This document shows positions 7,750 through 17,104 of a stretch of DNA of 64,000 nt, one piece after another (the stretch's first letter is position 1; each line of letters begins with the position of its first letter). The notes under the pieces are model-generated. The model had not been told where the DNA came from. It saw nothing but the letters and a program-made list of their open reading frames with translations, and made no database searches. The DNA is from Patulibacter minatonensis DSM 18081 (GTDB lineage Bacteria; Actinomycetota; Thermoleophilia; Solirubrobacterales; Solirubrobacteraceae), in NCBI RefSeq assembly GCF_000519325.1, contig NZ_KI912613.1, forward strand, positions 3,382,754 through 3,446,753. Reading direction: 5' to 3'. The position numbers were made by a program, and so were the translations under genes.

Positions 7750-8649
7750 TCAGCCCGTGCGGCGCAGCATCCGCCGGGCGAGCGCGACGAACGCCCGTAC
7801 CCGCGGATCCTCGCTCGCGGGGTGCCAGCCGACGTCGATCGTCGTCGGGGCGACGTCCCGTACGGGGACGAAGGCCACCCCGGTCGCGCCGCTCATGCGG
7901 GCGGGCGCGGATGCCGGTACGAGGCCGACGGCGCCGGCGTGGCGCACCGCGTCGAACAGCCCGTCGAACGACGAGATCGTCGCGGCGTACCGCGCGGGCG
8001 CGCCGCGCTCGGCCTCGGCCGTCCAGAAGGCGCGCCACACCGGATCGGTGTCCGAGCCCGCCCACGGCTCGTCGACGAACTCCGTGATCGAGAGCACCTC
8101 GCGCTCGGCGAGACGGTGATCGGCAGGCAGGATCGCCATCCGGTCCTCGACCACGAGCGTCTCGAGGGCGACCCCGGCCGCCGCGACCGGTGGGCGGAGG
8201 AAGGCGACGTCGACGCCGCCGTCGGCGAGTCCGCCGCTCGGGTCGGTCCACGGCGCCTCGCGGAGCTCCAGCGCGACGTCCGGGCGGGCCTCCCGGAACG
8301 CGGCGATGGCGGGGGAGACGAGCTCGAGCGGGATCGCGGCCGCGATCCCCACGGAGAGTGAGCCGCTCTGCCCTCGATCGGCCCGCCGCGTCTCGCGGAC
8401 CGCGGCGAGCGTCGCCTGCTCGAGTCTCCGGGCGTGCTCCTGGAGCACGGCACCCGCCGCCGTCAGCGCGACGCTCCGGGACGTCCGTGCGAGGAGCTCG
8501 ACACCGAGGACGTCCTCGAGGCGCCGCACGTGCCCGCTGACCGACCCCTGGGCGAGGTGCAGGCGATCCGCGGCGCGTCCGAAGTGCAGCGTCTCCGCCA
8601 CGGCGAGGAACGTCCGCAGGAGCCGGGGATCGAGGTCGACGTCCTCCAT
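7750..8649 (-). CDS. LysR-family transcriptional regulator
   Basis: 299 residues. The N-terminal winged HTH is clear: LDPRLLRTFLAVAETLHFGR, AADRLHLAQGSVSGHVRRLE, then DVLGVELLARTSRSVALT. It is followed by the linker helix and a periplasmic-binding-like effector domain (about 90-295). It is divergent from the LuxR-family regulator at 8743 with under 100 bp between them, so it may act on that gene and itself. The effector is not predictable. The start at 8649 sits just ahead of the HTH; upstream sequence in frame is antisense to the LuxR gene. Confidence 0.9.
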   Translation of the reverse strand: MEDVDLDPRLLRTFLAVAETLHFGRAADRLHLAQGSVSGHVRRLEDVLGVELLARTSRSVALTAAGAVLQEHARRLEQATLAAVRETRRADRGQSGSLSVGIAAAIPLELVSPAIAAFREARPDVALELREAPWTDPSGGLADGGVDVAFLRPPVAAAGVALETLVVEDRMAILPADHRLAEREVLSITEFVDEPWAGSDTDPVWRAFWTAEAERGAPARYAATISSFDGLFDAVRHAGAVGLVPASAPARMSGATGVAFVPVRDVAPTTIDVGWHPASEDPRVRAFVALARRMLRRTG

Positions 8650-8742
8650 CGCTCCTGAGTCTCGCGCATCGATCGCCGTACGTGAACGATCGGGGGTTGG
8701 ATCCGGATGGCCGCCGGCGGGCCCTCGGCGCACGATGCACCC

Positions 8743-11517
8743 ATGATGACCCGCCGACCCTGCGTGCTCCACGGCCGCGACACCGCACGACAACGGCTCG
8801 GGGCGCTCCTCGACGCCGCACGCGACGAGGTCGGCGAGACGCTGCTCGTGGTCGGCGACTCCGGACTCGGCAAGACCGCGCTGCTGGATGCCGCGGCGGA
8901 CGACGCGCGAGGGTCCGGTTGCACCGTCCTCCGCTCGCGCTCGGTCCCGGGCGAGCACCACGTGCCCTTCGCGGCGCTCGGCCACCTGCTCCGCGATGCC
9001 GGACCGGCGGACCTCGACGCCACGCCCGAGGCCGTCCGTGCGCCGCTCGCGACGGTACTCGGGCTCGAGAGCGGACCGCCGCCCTCGACCGTCGGCGTCG
9101 CCGCCGGGGTCGTCGCGGTCCTCGCGGCGCTGGCCGAGGACGCCCACGGCCTGCTCCTCGCGCTCGACGATGTCCACTGGATGGACGAGTCCTCGCTCAC
9201 CACGCTGCTCTTCGCGCTCCGGCGCCTGCGTCGCGAGGGCGTCGCGGCGCTCGTCGCGGCGCGACCGGCCCCGGAGCGCGGCCTCTTCGACCACGGCATC
9301 GAGGTGCTCGAGCTGGCGCCGCTCGACGATGCGGCCGCCGCTCGGATCGTCCGGGACGCGCTCGACGAGGGGACGGCCGCCGTCCCCGGCGATCTCGAGG
9401 CCCTGGTGTCGCGGGTCGTCGGACTCGCGCGTGGCAACCCGCTCGCCCTGCGGGAGATCGCGTCCGCCGCCTGCGAGGGACGCCTCGGCCCCACCGGCGC
9501 GGCGTCGCCGAGCCTCCTCGTCGACCGGGCGTTCCGTCGCGAGCTCGACGCCCTGCACGCCGACACCTGGGGTGCGGTCGTCGTGCTCGCGGCGGACGAG
9601 CACCCGCTCGCCGAGCGGGCGATCGCGGCCGCCGGACTCGACCCGGCGAGCCTGCAGGCGGCCGAGGCCGCCGGCGTGGTCGTCGACGACGGCGAGGGGC
9701 CGCGCTTCCGTCATCCGCTCCTGCGCGGCGTGGCCTACCACGCCGCGTCCAGCGACCTGCGGCGGCTCGCGCACCGGGCGTGGCGCGGGCTCGAGGACCT
9801 CGATCCGATCAGCCGCGCGTGGCACGCGGCGGCCGCGGCGAACGGCCCGGACGCGGAGACCGCCGAGATGCTCGACCGGGCAGCGGGGGCGGCCGCGGCG
9901 GCCGGAGGGGTCGGGGCCGCGTGCGACGCGATGGCGCGCGCCGTGGCGCTCACCCCCGACGACGCCGGGCGCGCACGCCGGCTCCTCGAGGCCGCTCGCC
10001 TGGCCGCCGCGGCGGCGCGGACCGACGATGCGGCGCGGTTCGCGGACGACGGCCTGCGCCTCGCGGGCGACGACGCGTCGCTCCGGGCCGCGCTCCACGA
10101 GGTCCGCAGCGTCATCTGGATCCGTCGCGGCGACCTCGACGCCGCCCACGCGACGATCGTCGAGCACGTTGCTCCGATCGCCGCGGTCGATCCGACGCGG
10201 GCGGCGGCGGGGCTCCTGGCAGCGACCGTGCGCGACCGCGTCGTCGGCGACTACCCGGCGATGCGGGAGCTCGCCACCCGCGCCGTCGCCCTGGCACCGT
10301 CCGGCGGGACCACCGCGGGGATCGCCCGGCTCACCGTCGCGACCGTGGACGTCCTCCAGGGCGCCGGGGACCGGGCCGTGCCGGTCTTCGACGATCTCGC
10401 CCCGGCGGTCGCGGCCGCGAGTGCCGAGGGCTGGGCCGGCGAGGTCTTCCTGGCTCCGGTCCACGCCCAGGTGTGGCTCGGGCGGTTCGGCACGGTCGAG
10501 CCGGTCCTGGAGGCCCACGTCGCACGACTCCGCTCCCGGGGTCGCGTGGCCGAGCTCCTCTACCCGCTCGTCGTCCGTGCACAGCTGCACCTCCGCCGAG
10601 GCCGCCTGACCTCGGCCCTCGCGGACGCCACCGAGGCGCGGGAGATCGCGGAGGCCGGCGGCCTGCGCGGACAGGTGGCGGTGGCCGCCGGTGCCCTGGC
10701 GGCGGTCGAAGCGGTGCTCGGCCGGGAGGCCGACGTGCTGCGACGTACCGACGCGGCCCTCGCGATCACCGACGCCCGGCCCGCCATCGGGCTCTGGTCC
10801 CGCGCGGCGCTCGGCCACCTCCATCTCGCGCTCGGTCGGCCGGGCGAGGCGCTCGTCGCCCTCCGCGAGTGCGAGCGCTCCGCCGCCGGGATCGGGATGG
10901 GCGACCCGTCGGTCGTGGCGTTCGGGGCGGACCTCGTCGAGGCGCTCGTCCGCAACGGCGCCCACGCCGACGCCACGGTGGCGCTCGACGGATGGTGCTG
11001 CGCGGGTGCGGAGACGCCGTGGCGGCGCGGTGCCGCCGCGCGCTGCCACGGTCTCCTCGCGGAGGACCCCGCCAGCGCCGTCGCGGCGTTCGAGGCCTCG
11101 GTGGGGGCGTTCGACGCCACGGGTCAGCGCTTCGAGGCGGCTCGTTCCCGACTGAGCCTCGGGGAACGGCTGCGCCGCGACCGTCGCCGGCTCGACGCCC
11201 GCGAGCCCCTGGAGGCGGCGCTCGACGCCTTCGAGCGGATGGGTGCCGGCCCGTGGGCGGACCGTGCCCGTGAGGAGCTCCGCGCGACCGGCCGGCCGAC
11301 GGACCGTGCCCGCCGGCCCGAGGACGGCCTCGAGGAGCTCACGCCGCACGAGCTGCGCGTGGCGCTCCTCGTGGCCGACGGCCGGTCCAATCCCGACGTG
11401 GCCGCGGAGCTGTACGTCACCCGCAAGACGATCGAGCACCACCTCTCGCGGGTCTTCCGCAAGCTCGGCGTGGCGTCGCGTGCCGAGCTCCAGCGGGTGC
11501 TGCGCGCCGGGGGATGA
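8743..11517 (+). CDS. large ATPase regulator of the LuxR (MalT/LAL-like) family
   Basis: 924 residues. An AAA/NACHT-like ATPase occupies the N-terminus: Walker A GDSGLGKTA (about 38-46) and Walker B LLLALDDVHWMDESS. The long middle is an alpha-helical, Ala-rich TPR-like array. The last 65 residues are a LuxR HTH (LTPHELRVALLVADGRSNPD followed by VAAELYVTRKTIEHHLSRVFRKLG). LAL regulators use ATP and an effector to activate catabolic or secondary-metabolism genes. The start at 8743 (ATG ATG) places HGRD near the N-terminus as in relatives; ATG at 8707 would add 12 residues and cannot be excluded. Divergent from a LysR gene. Confidence 0.9.
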   Translation: MMTRRPCVLHGRDTARQRLGALLDAARDEVGETLLVVGDSGLGKTALLDAAADDARGSGCTVLRSRSVPGEHHVPFAALGHLLRDAGPADLDATPEAVRAPLATVLGLESGPPPSTVGVAAGVVAVLAALAEDAHGLLLALDDVHWMDESSLTTLLFALRRLRREGVAALVAARPAPERGLFDHGIEVLELAPLDDAAAARIVRDALDEGTAAVPGDLEALVSRVVGLARGNPLALREIASAACEGRLGPTGAASPSLLVDRAFRRELDALHADTWGAVVVLAADEHPLAERAIAAAGLDPASLQAAEAAGVVVDDGEGPRFRHPLLRGVAYHAASSDLRRLAHRAWRGLEDLDPISRAWHAAAAANGPDAETAEMLDRAAGAAAAAGGVGAACDAMARAVALTPDDAGRARRLLEAARLAAAAARTDDAARFADDGLRLAGDDASLRAALHEVRSVIWIRRGDLDAAHATIVEHVAPIAAVDPTRAAAGLLAATVRDRVVGDYPAMRELATRAVALAPSGGTTAGIARLTVATVDVLQGAGDRAVPVFDDLAPAVAAASAEGWAGEVFLAPVHAQVWLGRFGTVEPVLEAHVARLRSRGRVAELLYPLVVRAQLHLRRGRLTSALADATEAREIAEAGGLRGQVAVAAGALAAVEAVLGREADVLRRTDAALAITDARPAIGLWSRAALGHLHLALGRPGEALVALRECERSAAGIGMGDPSVVAFGADLVEALVRNGAHADATVALDGWCCAGAETPWRRGAAARCHGLLAEDPASAVAAFEASVGAFDATGQRFEAARSRLSLGERLRRDRRRLDAREPLEAALDAFERMGAGPWADRAREELRATGRPTDRARRPEDGLEELTPHELRVALLVADGRSNPDVAAELYVTRKTIEHHLSRVFRKLGVASRAELQRVLRAGG

Positions 11518-11620
11518 CGCGACGGACCGGGCCCGGGTCCGGGCGCGGTTCCCGACCGGGCGCGGTGCCTCGCGCGCCGCGCGGCGGGCTGCGTCCGTGG
11601 CCGACGCGCCCCGGGCGGAC

Positions 11621-11833
11621 CTACGCCTTCAGGCGCTTGAACATCAGCTGCTGGATGGTCGTCGTCATGCTCGGGTCGGTGCCGCGGGCGTGGAACGTGA
11701 AGCCGACCTGACCCACGGGGTTCCAGCCGTCGGCGCCGAGCTGCGCGATGCGCTCCTCGGCCGCGAGGACGTCCTCGACGGTCCTGTCCTCGCCCAGCCA
11801 GAGCTCGACGTAGGTGAACTCCCAGGCGGGCAT
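11621..11833 (-). CDS. small DUF4177-like protein
   Basis: 70 residues, MPAWEFTYVELWLGEDRTVE...RIAQLGADGWNPVGQVG...IQQLMFKRLKA. The pattern 'WEY..ve' at the start, 'LG.dGWe.VG' in the middle and a closing strand is that of the DUF4177 family of small alpha/beta proteins, whose function is unknown. No signal peptide. It lies alone between the LuxR gene and a small membrane protein on the same strand. Confidence 0.6.
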   Translation of the reverse strand: MPAWEFTYVELWLGEDRTVEDVLAAEERIAQLGADGWNPVGQVGFTFHARGTDPSMTTTIQQLMFKRLKA

Positions 11834-11872
11834 GCGCCCACCGTACCCGCCCGCCGCGGGGCGGGGCCCCGC

Positions 11873-12037
11873 TCAGCGCTCGAGGCGCTCGGCGCGCTCG
11901 GCCCGCTTGGCGACGATGAAGACCGCCCAGCCGATCGAGACCAGCAGGATCACCGCGACGTTGCCGGACGACACGACGAGCAGGCCGATCGAGACGACCA
12001 GCATTGCGAGGACGATGAGCAGGTCTCGCGAGAGCAT
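11873..12037 (-). CDS. small two-helix membrane protein
   Basis: 54 residues from ATG at 12037 (MLSRDLLIVLAMLVVSIGLL), with two transmembrane helices (about 5-21 and 27-45) and a charged tail RAERAERLER. An upstream in-frame start at 12070 would add MDDAHRGYAST. It has no known domain. A weakly supported but plausible gene, as hydrophobic frames of this kind rarely arise antisense here. Confidence 0.45.
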   Translation of the reverse strand: MLSRDLLIVLAMLVVSIGLLVVSSGNVAVILLVSIGWAVFIVAKRAERAERLER

Positions 12038-12127
12038 GGTGGACGCGTACCCGCGGTGTGCGTCGTCCACACCCCGGATCGGTCGGACGGTGCGCGTGCG
12101 TCCGGCTCCGGCCCCACGGAGGCCGGC

Positions 12128-13429
12128 TCAGCGCGCCCGCACCCGGCGGCTCGTCGTCGCCGTCGCGCCGCGGTCGTCGGTCACCGTCAGCCGCACGAGC
12201 ACCGACCGCCGCGCCGCGATCCGCCGGACGACCCGCGCCTTGCGGCCGATCGTCCGGCCGGCGGCGGTCCAGCGCCAGCGGACGATCCGGCCGTCGGCGT
12301 CCTTCGACCGCCGGCCGTCGAGCACGTAGCGGGCGGTGCCGCTCGCCCGCCGGATCCGGGCCGTCGCCCGGGGGCGCCGGTTCGCGGCGGCCGCCTGCGG
12401 GACCGGGCAGTCGGCGAACGCGGAGCAGGGGAGGGCGGGCTCGCTGCGCAGCGACGGGCTGCTCAGCGCGACGCCCGAGACGATGTCGCGGAGCAGGGGG
12501 AGGGACTTGCCGAGCGCGTCGACGGGGTCGAGGCCGGGGATCGTCAGCTGCGAGCAGACGTCGCGGTCGATCCGGGCGGGATCGGCGGGGCCGGGGTGCT
12601 CGATCGCGTCGAGCGTCAGGGCGAACGCCACCGGGTCGACGGTCCCGTCGAGCAGGTGGTCCGACAGGCGGTTCGGGCAGATGTCCTGGATCGCCACGCG
12701 CCGGTAGCCGCCGGTCCCTGCAGGGCCGCGGAGGTTCGTCGCGCTGGGCGCCACGACCTCGTCGCCGGTGCTGTAGATCGACGTGTAGCTCGTCGGGGAG
12801 AACATCTCGCGGCCCGAGTTCATCGCCTGCAGGAACCGGGAGTTCGGCGCGAGCTGCCAGACCGCCGGCGGGCAGCCCTTCAGGCCGCAGCTCGCGAAGA
12901 CGGCGAACGGGAACAGCGTCGCGAGGTCCTCGGGCGGGGCGCCCTGGTGCGCGGCGGCGACCCCGACCTGGTCGGCGACCATCGCCCGCGTGTCGGGCCA
13001 GAACCGCAGCGCCCAGCGGGGCTGCATGCCGCCCTGGCTGTGCCCGACGACCGCGATCGGCCGCTTCGCCAGGCCGAACGTCTTGCGGATCGCGTAGGTG
13101 TCGTACTGCCCGGCGACCGAGATGTCGCCCAGGTTGTGGTTCGGGCCCGAGACCGCGCACCACGGGATCCCGCGCGCCGTCAGGGCCGGCATCAGGTTCC
13201 ACGAGTAGAAGTCGTCGGCGTCGACGAAGGTGCCGGGCACGAGCAGCACGGCGGGCTTCGAGGCGTCCGAGAAGTCGCCGCGGCAGGAGATCGCCTTCTC
13301 GAGCTCCGCCCGCGGGACGCTCAGCGGCGGTCCGGTGCGGTCGATCGGGGCGAACGCGCGGTCGGCGGCGCCGGCCGGGGCCGCGAGGGCGAGCACCGCG
13401 AGGACGGCGGTCGGGAGCAGGCGACGCAC
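12128..13429 (-). CDS. secreted lipase/esterase with C-terminal PKD/Ig-like domain
   Basis: 433 residues with a signal peptide (MRRLLPTAVLAVLALAAPAGA). The alpha/beta hydrolase core starts at KPAVLLVPGTFVDADDFYSWN, the oxyanion region of CalB-type lipases, and has the nucleophile elbow VVGHSQGG with Ser131. Asp in STGDEVV and His in RLSDHLL are candidate acid and base. The last 85 residues (RPRATARIRRASG...VLVRLTVTDDRGATATT) form a PKD/Ig-like beta domain. Several cysteine pairs fit a secreted protein. Probable role: extracellular hydrolysis of lipid esters. It is followed on the same strand by small genes of unknown function. Confidence 0.85.
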   Translation of the reverse strand: MRRLLPTAVLAVLALAAPAGAADRAFAPIDRTGPPLSVPRAELEKAISCRGDFSDASKPAVLLVPGTFVDADDFYSWNLMPALTARGIPWCAVSGPNHNLGDISVAGQYDTYAIRKTFGLAKRPIAVVGHSQGGMQPRWALRFWPDTRAMVADQVGVAAAHQGAPPEDLATLFPFAVFASCGLKGCPPAVWQLAPNSRFLQAMNSGREMFSPTSYTSIYSTGDEVVAPSATNLRGPAGTGGYRRVAIQDICPNRLSDHLLDGTVDPVAFALTLDAIEHPGPADPARIDRDVCSQLTIPGLDPVDALGKSLPLLRDIVSGVALSSPSLRSEPALPCSAFADCPVPQAAAANRRPRATARIRRASGTARYVLDGRRSKDADGRIVRWRWTAAGRTIGRKARVVRRIAARRSVLVRLTVTDDRGATATTSRRVRAR

Positions 13430-13438
13430 GGGAGACCC

Positions 13439-13840
13439 TCAGACGTAGGTGGCGAAGAAGAAGAACCAGATCGCGGCGGCGACGAGGGCGATGCCCACGG
13501 CGAGGACCATCACGACGTCGAGGGCCGACGTCGTGCGGCCGGTCGTCCGTCCGTCCCGCATCGACTGGTTCCACGGCATGCGGACCGTGACCTCGTCGGA
13601 GCCGCCCATGACCTTCGCGTACAGGCCGTTCAGGAGCGACAGGACCTTCGCCATCACGAAGCCGGTGACGACGATCGCCACCAGGACGAAGACGGCCTGG
13701 CCCATCGACAGGTTCTGGGAGTCGGCCCGCGACGCCGTGACCCGGATCCACAGGTACGGGTTGCCGGCCCACATGAACAGGCCGCCGACCAGCATCAGCA
13801 GCAGGATGGCGGCGCCGGCGAGCTTCCTCGGGGGGGACAT
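13439..13840 (-). CDS. three-helix membrane protein, unknown function
   Basis: 133 residues starting MSPPRKLAGAAILLLMLVGG at 13840. Predicted helices are at about 8-28, 48-72 and 107-131. It ends only nine bases before the lipase start, so the two may be co-transcribed. It is divergent from ccmE (starts about 100 bp apart). No family recognised. The frame extends to 14014, but that part is antisense to ccmE. Confidence 0.65.
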   Translation of the reverse strand: MSPPRKLAGAAILLLMLVGGLFMWAGNPYLWIRVTASRADSQNLSMGQAVFVLVAIVVTGFVMAKVLSLLNGLYAKVMGGSDEVTVRMPWNQSMRDGRTTGRTTSALDVVMVLAVGIALVAAAIWFFFFATYV

Positions 13841-13943
13841 GTGGCGCGATCGTACTCCCGGTCCGCTCCGGCGCGCCACGGCCCGTGGTCGCCCCGGGGG
13901 TGGGTGGGGCGGTTTCGCGCGCAACCTGGCCATACTGCATTGA

Positions 13944-14384
13944 ATGACGCGGACGTTGCGCCTCACCTTCGCGATCGTCGCTGCGGTGACGCTCGCGGGA
14001 GCACTGCTGTACACGAGCTTCGCGGGATCCGCCGAGGCCCGGCAGCCAAGCCAGATGGCCAGCGCCGAGGCGGGGCGCGACTACCGGCTGACCGGCATCG
14101 TCGTGCCGAAGACGCTACGGCGCACCGAGGGCACGATCACCTTCCGGGTCAAGGACCGCAAGGGCGGCGCCTCGGTCCCGGTCGTGTACTCCGGCCAGGT
14201 GCCCGACGCCTTCCGCGAGGGCCGCGAGGTCATCGTGACGGTGCAGAAGCAGGGCGAGACCTTCCAGGGCAAGCCCGACAGCCTGATCACGAAGTGCCCG
14301 TCGAAGTTCGACGACGGCAAGCAGAAGACCGACGGATCCATGGAGTGGCGCGACGGGTCCGACAAGGTCGTCGAGGGCAAGTAG
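13944..14384 (+). CDS. ccmE: cytochrome c maturation protein CcmE (cysteine variant)
   Basis: 146 residues: N-terminal membrane anchor (LRLTFAIVAAVTLAGALLYT, about 5-24) and a periplasmic OB-fold barrel (YRLTGIVVPKTLRR, ITFRVKDRKG, VVYSGQVPDAFREGREVIV). CcmE is the heme chaperone that covalently holds heme and passes it to CcmF for attachment to apocytochrome c. The classic heme site HxxxY is replaced by C118-P-S-K-F122 (SLITKCPSKF). Cys at this place is known from CXXXY-type CcmE; Phe in place of Tyr is unusual. Three bases separate it from ccmF, so they form an operon. Confidence 0.88.
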   Translation: MTRTLRLTFAIVAAVTLAGALLYTSFAGSAEARQPSQMASAEAGRDYRLTGIVVPKTLRRTEGTITFRVKDRKGGASVPVVYSGQVPDAFREGREVIVTVQKQGETFQGKPDSLITKCPSKFDDGKQKTDGSMEWRDGSDKVVEGK

Positions 14385-14387
14385 CCC

Positions 14388-16676
14388 GTGGACGTCCTGG
14401 GCCGCGGCCTCCTGGTCCTCGCCCTCGCGATCGCCCTCTACGGCGCGGTCGCGAGCCTGGTCGGCGCCCGTCGCCTGCAGGTCGCGGCGGCGGCACCGGA
14501 CGCCGCACCGACGCCGGAGCAGGCGGCCGGCGGCGTCCTCGCCGCCCACGGCTCCGCGTTCGTCCGCTCGGGCCGCCGGGCGATCTACCTCCTGGCGATC
14601 CTCACGACGGCGGTCTTCGTCCTCGTCGAGATCGCGTTCATCTCCACGGACCTGAAGTTCGACGTCGTCGCGAGCCACTCGTCGGCGACCACCCCGCTGG
14701 GCTACCGGATCGCCGCGCCGTGGAGCTCCCAGGAGGGTTCGCTGCTGCTCTGGGTCTGGCTGCTCTCGCTCTGGAGCTCGCTCGTCGTGTGGCGCGCCGG
14801 CCGGCGGATGGCCGACGTCGTGCCGTGGGCGCAGGCCGTGCTGCTCGGCCTGGCGGCGTTCTTCCTCTTCCTGCTCGTCTTCTACAGCTCGCCGTTCCGG
14901 CTGAGCTCGCCGGTGCCGTTCGAGGGCGAGGGCCTGAACCCGCTCCTGCAGTACCCGAGCATGATGATCCACCCGCCGATGCTCTACAGCGGCTACACGC
15001 TGTTCGCGATCCCGTTCGCGTTCGGCGTCGGCGCGCTCGCGGCGGGGCACGTCGGGTCCGACTGGATCCGCCACACGCGGCGGTACGCGCTGGGCGCCTG
15101 GCTGCTCCTGGGCATCGGCATCGTCCTCGGCTCCCGCTGGTCCTACGCCGAGCTGGGCTGGGGCGGCTACTGGGGGTGGGACGCCGTCGAGAACGCGTCC
15201 CTGATGCCGTGGATCATCGGCACCGCGTTCATCCACTCCGTGATGATCCAGGAGAAGCGGGGGATGCTCCGCACCTGGAACGTCTCCCTGATCCTCCTGA
15301 CCGGGATCCTCTGCATCCTCGGCACGTTCATCGTGCGCTCGGGGATCATCTCGTCGATCCACGCGTTCGGCAGCTCGACCGTGGGCTGGCAGTTCCTGAC
15401 GCTCCTGGCGATCATGACCTTCGGCTCGATCGCGCTGGTCACCTGGCGCCGGCCGCTCCTGCGCTCCGAGCACCGGATCGACTCGCTGCTCTCGCGCGAG
15501 GCGATCTTCCTCGCCGGCAACGTCGTGCTCGTCCTCCTGGTCCTCGTGATCCTCTGGGGCACGTTCTTCCCGCTCCTGACCGACGTCCTGACCGGCGAGC
15601 AGCGTCCGTGGGCCTCGTCGACGTGGGGCTGGTGGGTCGGGCCGCTCGCGCTCACCCTCGTCGGCCTGATGGGGCTCGGGCCGCTCGCCGCCTGGCGGAA
15701 GACGACCGCGAAGCACGCGTGGCGCCAGGTGCGGGCGCCGCTGGCGGTCGGCCTCGTCGTGCTCGCCGCCGGCGCGGTGATCGGCGGGAGCGTCCGCATC
15801 GACGTGTGGCTCGCGCTGCTCTTCGGCGGCTTCGTCCTCGGCGCGGTCGGGCAGGAGCTCCTCCGCGGCACGCGGGCCCGGCGGATCTCGACCGGCGAGG
15901 CCCTCCCGATCGCCCTGCCGCGGCTCGTCGGCCGCAACCGCCGGCGCTACGGCGGCTACCTCGTGCACGCGGGCTTCGCGGTCCTCGTCCTCGCCGTCGC
16001 GGCGTCGTCCGCGTTCAAGGAGACCCACCGGGTCCACGGCAACGTCGGCACGCAGATGCAGGTCGGCGGCTACACGCTGAAGTACGAGGCGGCGATCGGG
16101 AACTACGAGCTGCAGGACAACCGGATCAAGAAGCTGATCATCGGGGCGAAGGTCGGCGTCTTCCGGGACGGGAAGCGGATCGAGACGATCCGCCCGACGC
16201 GCGAGTTCTTCCCCTCGCTGAACCCGGCGGACGGTCCCGTCGGCCGGTACTTCAACGGTGAGGCCGCGACCGAGGTCGCCCTCGACGCCGGGCTGACCCG
16301 CGACCTCTGGGTCGCGATGCAGCCCGACGGCGACGCCCTCGTCGACATCTACTCCGCGCTCGACAAGAAGCTCGCGGGCACCGAGGCCCCGTTCCAGCGC
16401 GGCGCGGTCGCCGCCGTCCGCCTCGCGCAGGTCTACGCGCTCCGCCCGGCGCCCGTGACGTTCCAGGTGATCGTCTCGCCGCTGGTGACCTGGATCTGGA
16501 TCGCCGCCGGGATCATGGGCCTCGGCGCGCTCCTGGCGATGTGGCCCGCACCCGACCTGCAGGCCCGGCGGGTCCGCGCGAGGCAGAAGGCGCGGGTCGC
16601 CCGCGACCTCGGGCCCCGGCCCGGCACCGCCGTCGTCAGCGAGGCCCGGTCCGCCGGTCCGCGGGGTCCGTCGTGA
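14388..16676 (+). CDS. ccmF: cytochrome c heme lyase CcmF
   Basis: 762 residues, about 14 transmembrane helices. The tryptophan-rich WWD signature lies at about 257-268 (WGGYWGWDAVENAS), and conserved neighbours PMLYSGYT, SSQEGSLLLWVW and MIQEKRGMLRTWN are typical of CcmF. It ligates heme from CcmE to CxxCH cysteines of apocytochromes on the outer side of the membrane. It starts with GTG three bases after ccmE and ends in GTGA, overlapping the CcmI-like gene. The C-terminal region (about 530-690) is the extracytoplasmic domain. Cytochrome c export genes ccmABCD are not in this window. Confidence 0.93.
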   Translation: MDVLGRGLLVLALAIALYGAVASLVGARRLQVAAAAPDAAPTPEQAAGGVLAAHGSAFVRSGRRAIYLLAILTTAVFVLVEIAFISTDLKFDVVASHSSATTPLGYRIAAPWSSQEGSLLLWVWLLSLWSSLVVWRAGRRMADVVPWAQAVLLGLAAFFLFLLVFYSSPFRLSSPVPFEGEGLNPLLQYPSMMIHPPMLYSGYTLFAIPFAFGVGALAAGHVGSDWIRHTRRYALGAWLLLGIGIVLGSRWSYAELGWGGYWGWDAVENASLMPWIIGTAFIHSVMIQEKRGMLRTWNVSLILLTGILCILGTFIVRSGIISSIHAFGSSTVGWQFLTLLAIMTFGSIALVTWRRPLLRSEHRIDSLLSREAIFLAGNVVLVLLVLVILWGTFFPLLTDVLTGEQRPWASSTWGWWVGPLALTLVGLMGLGPLAAWRKTTAKHAWRQVRAPLAVGLVVLAAGAVIGGSVRIDVWLALLFGGFVLGAVGQELLRGTRARRISTGEALPIALPRLVGRNRRRYGGYLVHAGFAVLVLAVAASSAFKETHRVHGNVGTQMQVGGYTLKYEAAIGNYELQDNRIKKLIIGAKVGVFRDGKRIETIRPTREFFPSLNPADGPVGRYFNGEAATEVALDAGLTRDLWVAMQPDGDALVDIYSALDKKLAGTEAPFQRGAVAAVRLAQVYALRPAPVTFQVIVSPLVTWIWIAAGIMGLGALLAMWPAPDLQARRVRARQKARVARDLGPRPGTAVVSEARSAGPRGPS

Positions 16677-17092
16677 CGGTCGCCGGGCCCCTGATCGTCC
16701 TCGTGGCGTTCGCGTTCGCGCTGTTCCTGCTGTCGCAGCCGTTCTGGCCGGGGCAGCTCGAGCGCGCCGACGAGGCCGACGCCCTGCGCCGCGCGGACCT
16801 CGAGGCCGCGAAGATCGCGAAGTACCGCGAGATCCGGGACGCCGCGCTGGACCACTCGACCGGCAAGCTCTCCGACGCGGACTGGAAGCCGATCGACGCC
16901 CGCCTGCGGACCGAGGCCGTCCAGATCCTCGACGAGCTCGACGGCCTCGCCCACATCCACGGGACGGCGGCGGAGGACCACGAGGACCTGCCGGCGGCAC
17001 CGGCGGCCACGGCGGAGGACGAGGAGCCCCCGCCGGCGACCGACGACGGCGCCTCGACCGCGGGCGCGGCGGATCCGCCGTCGGCCCGGTAG
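16673..17092 (+). CDS. CcmI-like membrane protein of cytochrome c biogenesis
   Basis: 139 residues from GTG overlapping the ccmF stop (GTGA). One transmembrane helix (VAGPLIVLVAFAFALFLLSQPFW) precedes a cytoplasmic coiled segment AAKIAKYREIRDAALDHSTG-KLSDADWKPIDARLRTEA with the 'dyetGKLsdaDy..l...l..ea' pattern seen in CcmI N-terminal domains, then an Ala/Glu/Pro-rich tail. CcmI helps deliver apocytochrome to the heme lyase. Position after ccmF supports the call; the TPR part of full CcmI is absent. Confidence 0.6.
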   Translation: MTVAGPLIVLVAFAFALFLLSQPFWPGQLERADEADALRRADLEAAKIAKYREIRDAALDHSTGKLSDADWKPIDARLRTEAVQILDELDGLAHIHGTAAEDHEDLPAAPAATAEDEEPPPATDDGASTAGAADPPSAR

Positions 17093-17104
17093 GCTCCCTG
17101 CGCG

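Noticed and set aside
7750..11442. A 1230-codon open frame on the minus strand
   Set aside because: Only its last 299 codons (the LysR gene) are real; the rest is antisense to the LuxR-family ATPase gene.
11243..16261. A 1672-codon open frame on the plus strand
   Set aside because: It crosses the lipase gene in antisense and ccmE/ccmF out of frame. The Arg/Pro-rich composition is that of a high-GC shadow frame, and it has no domain.
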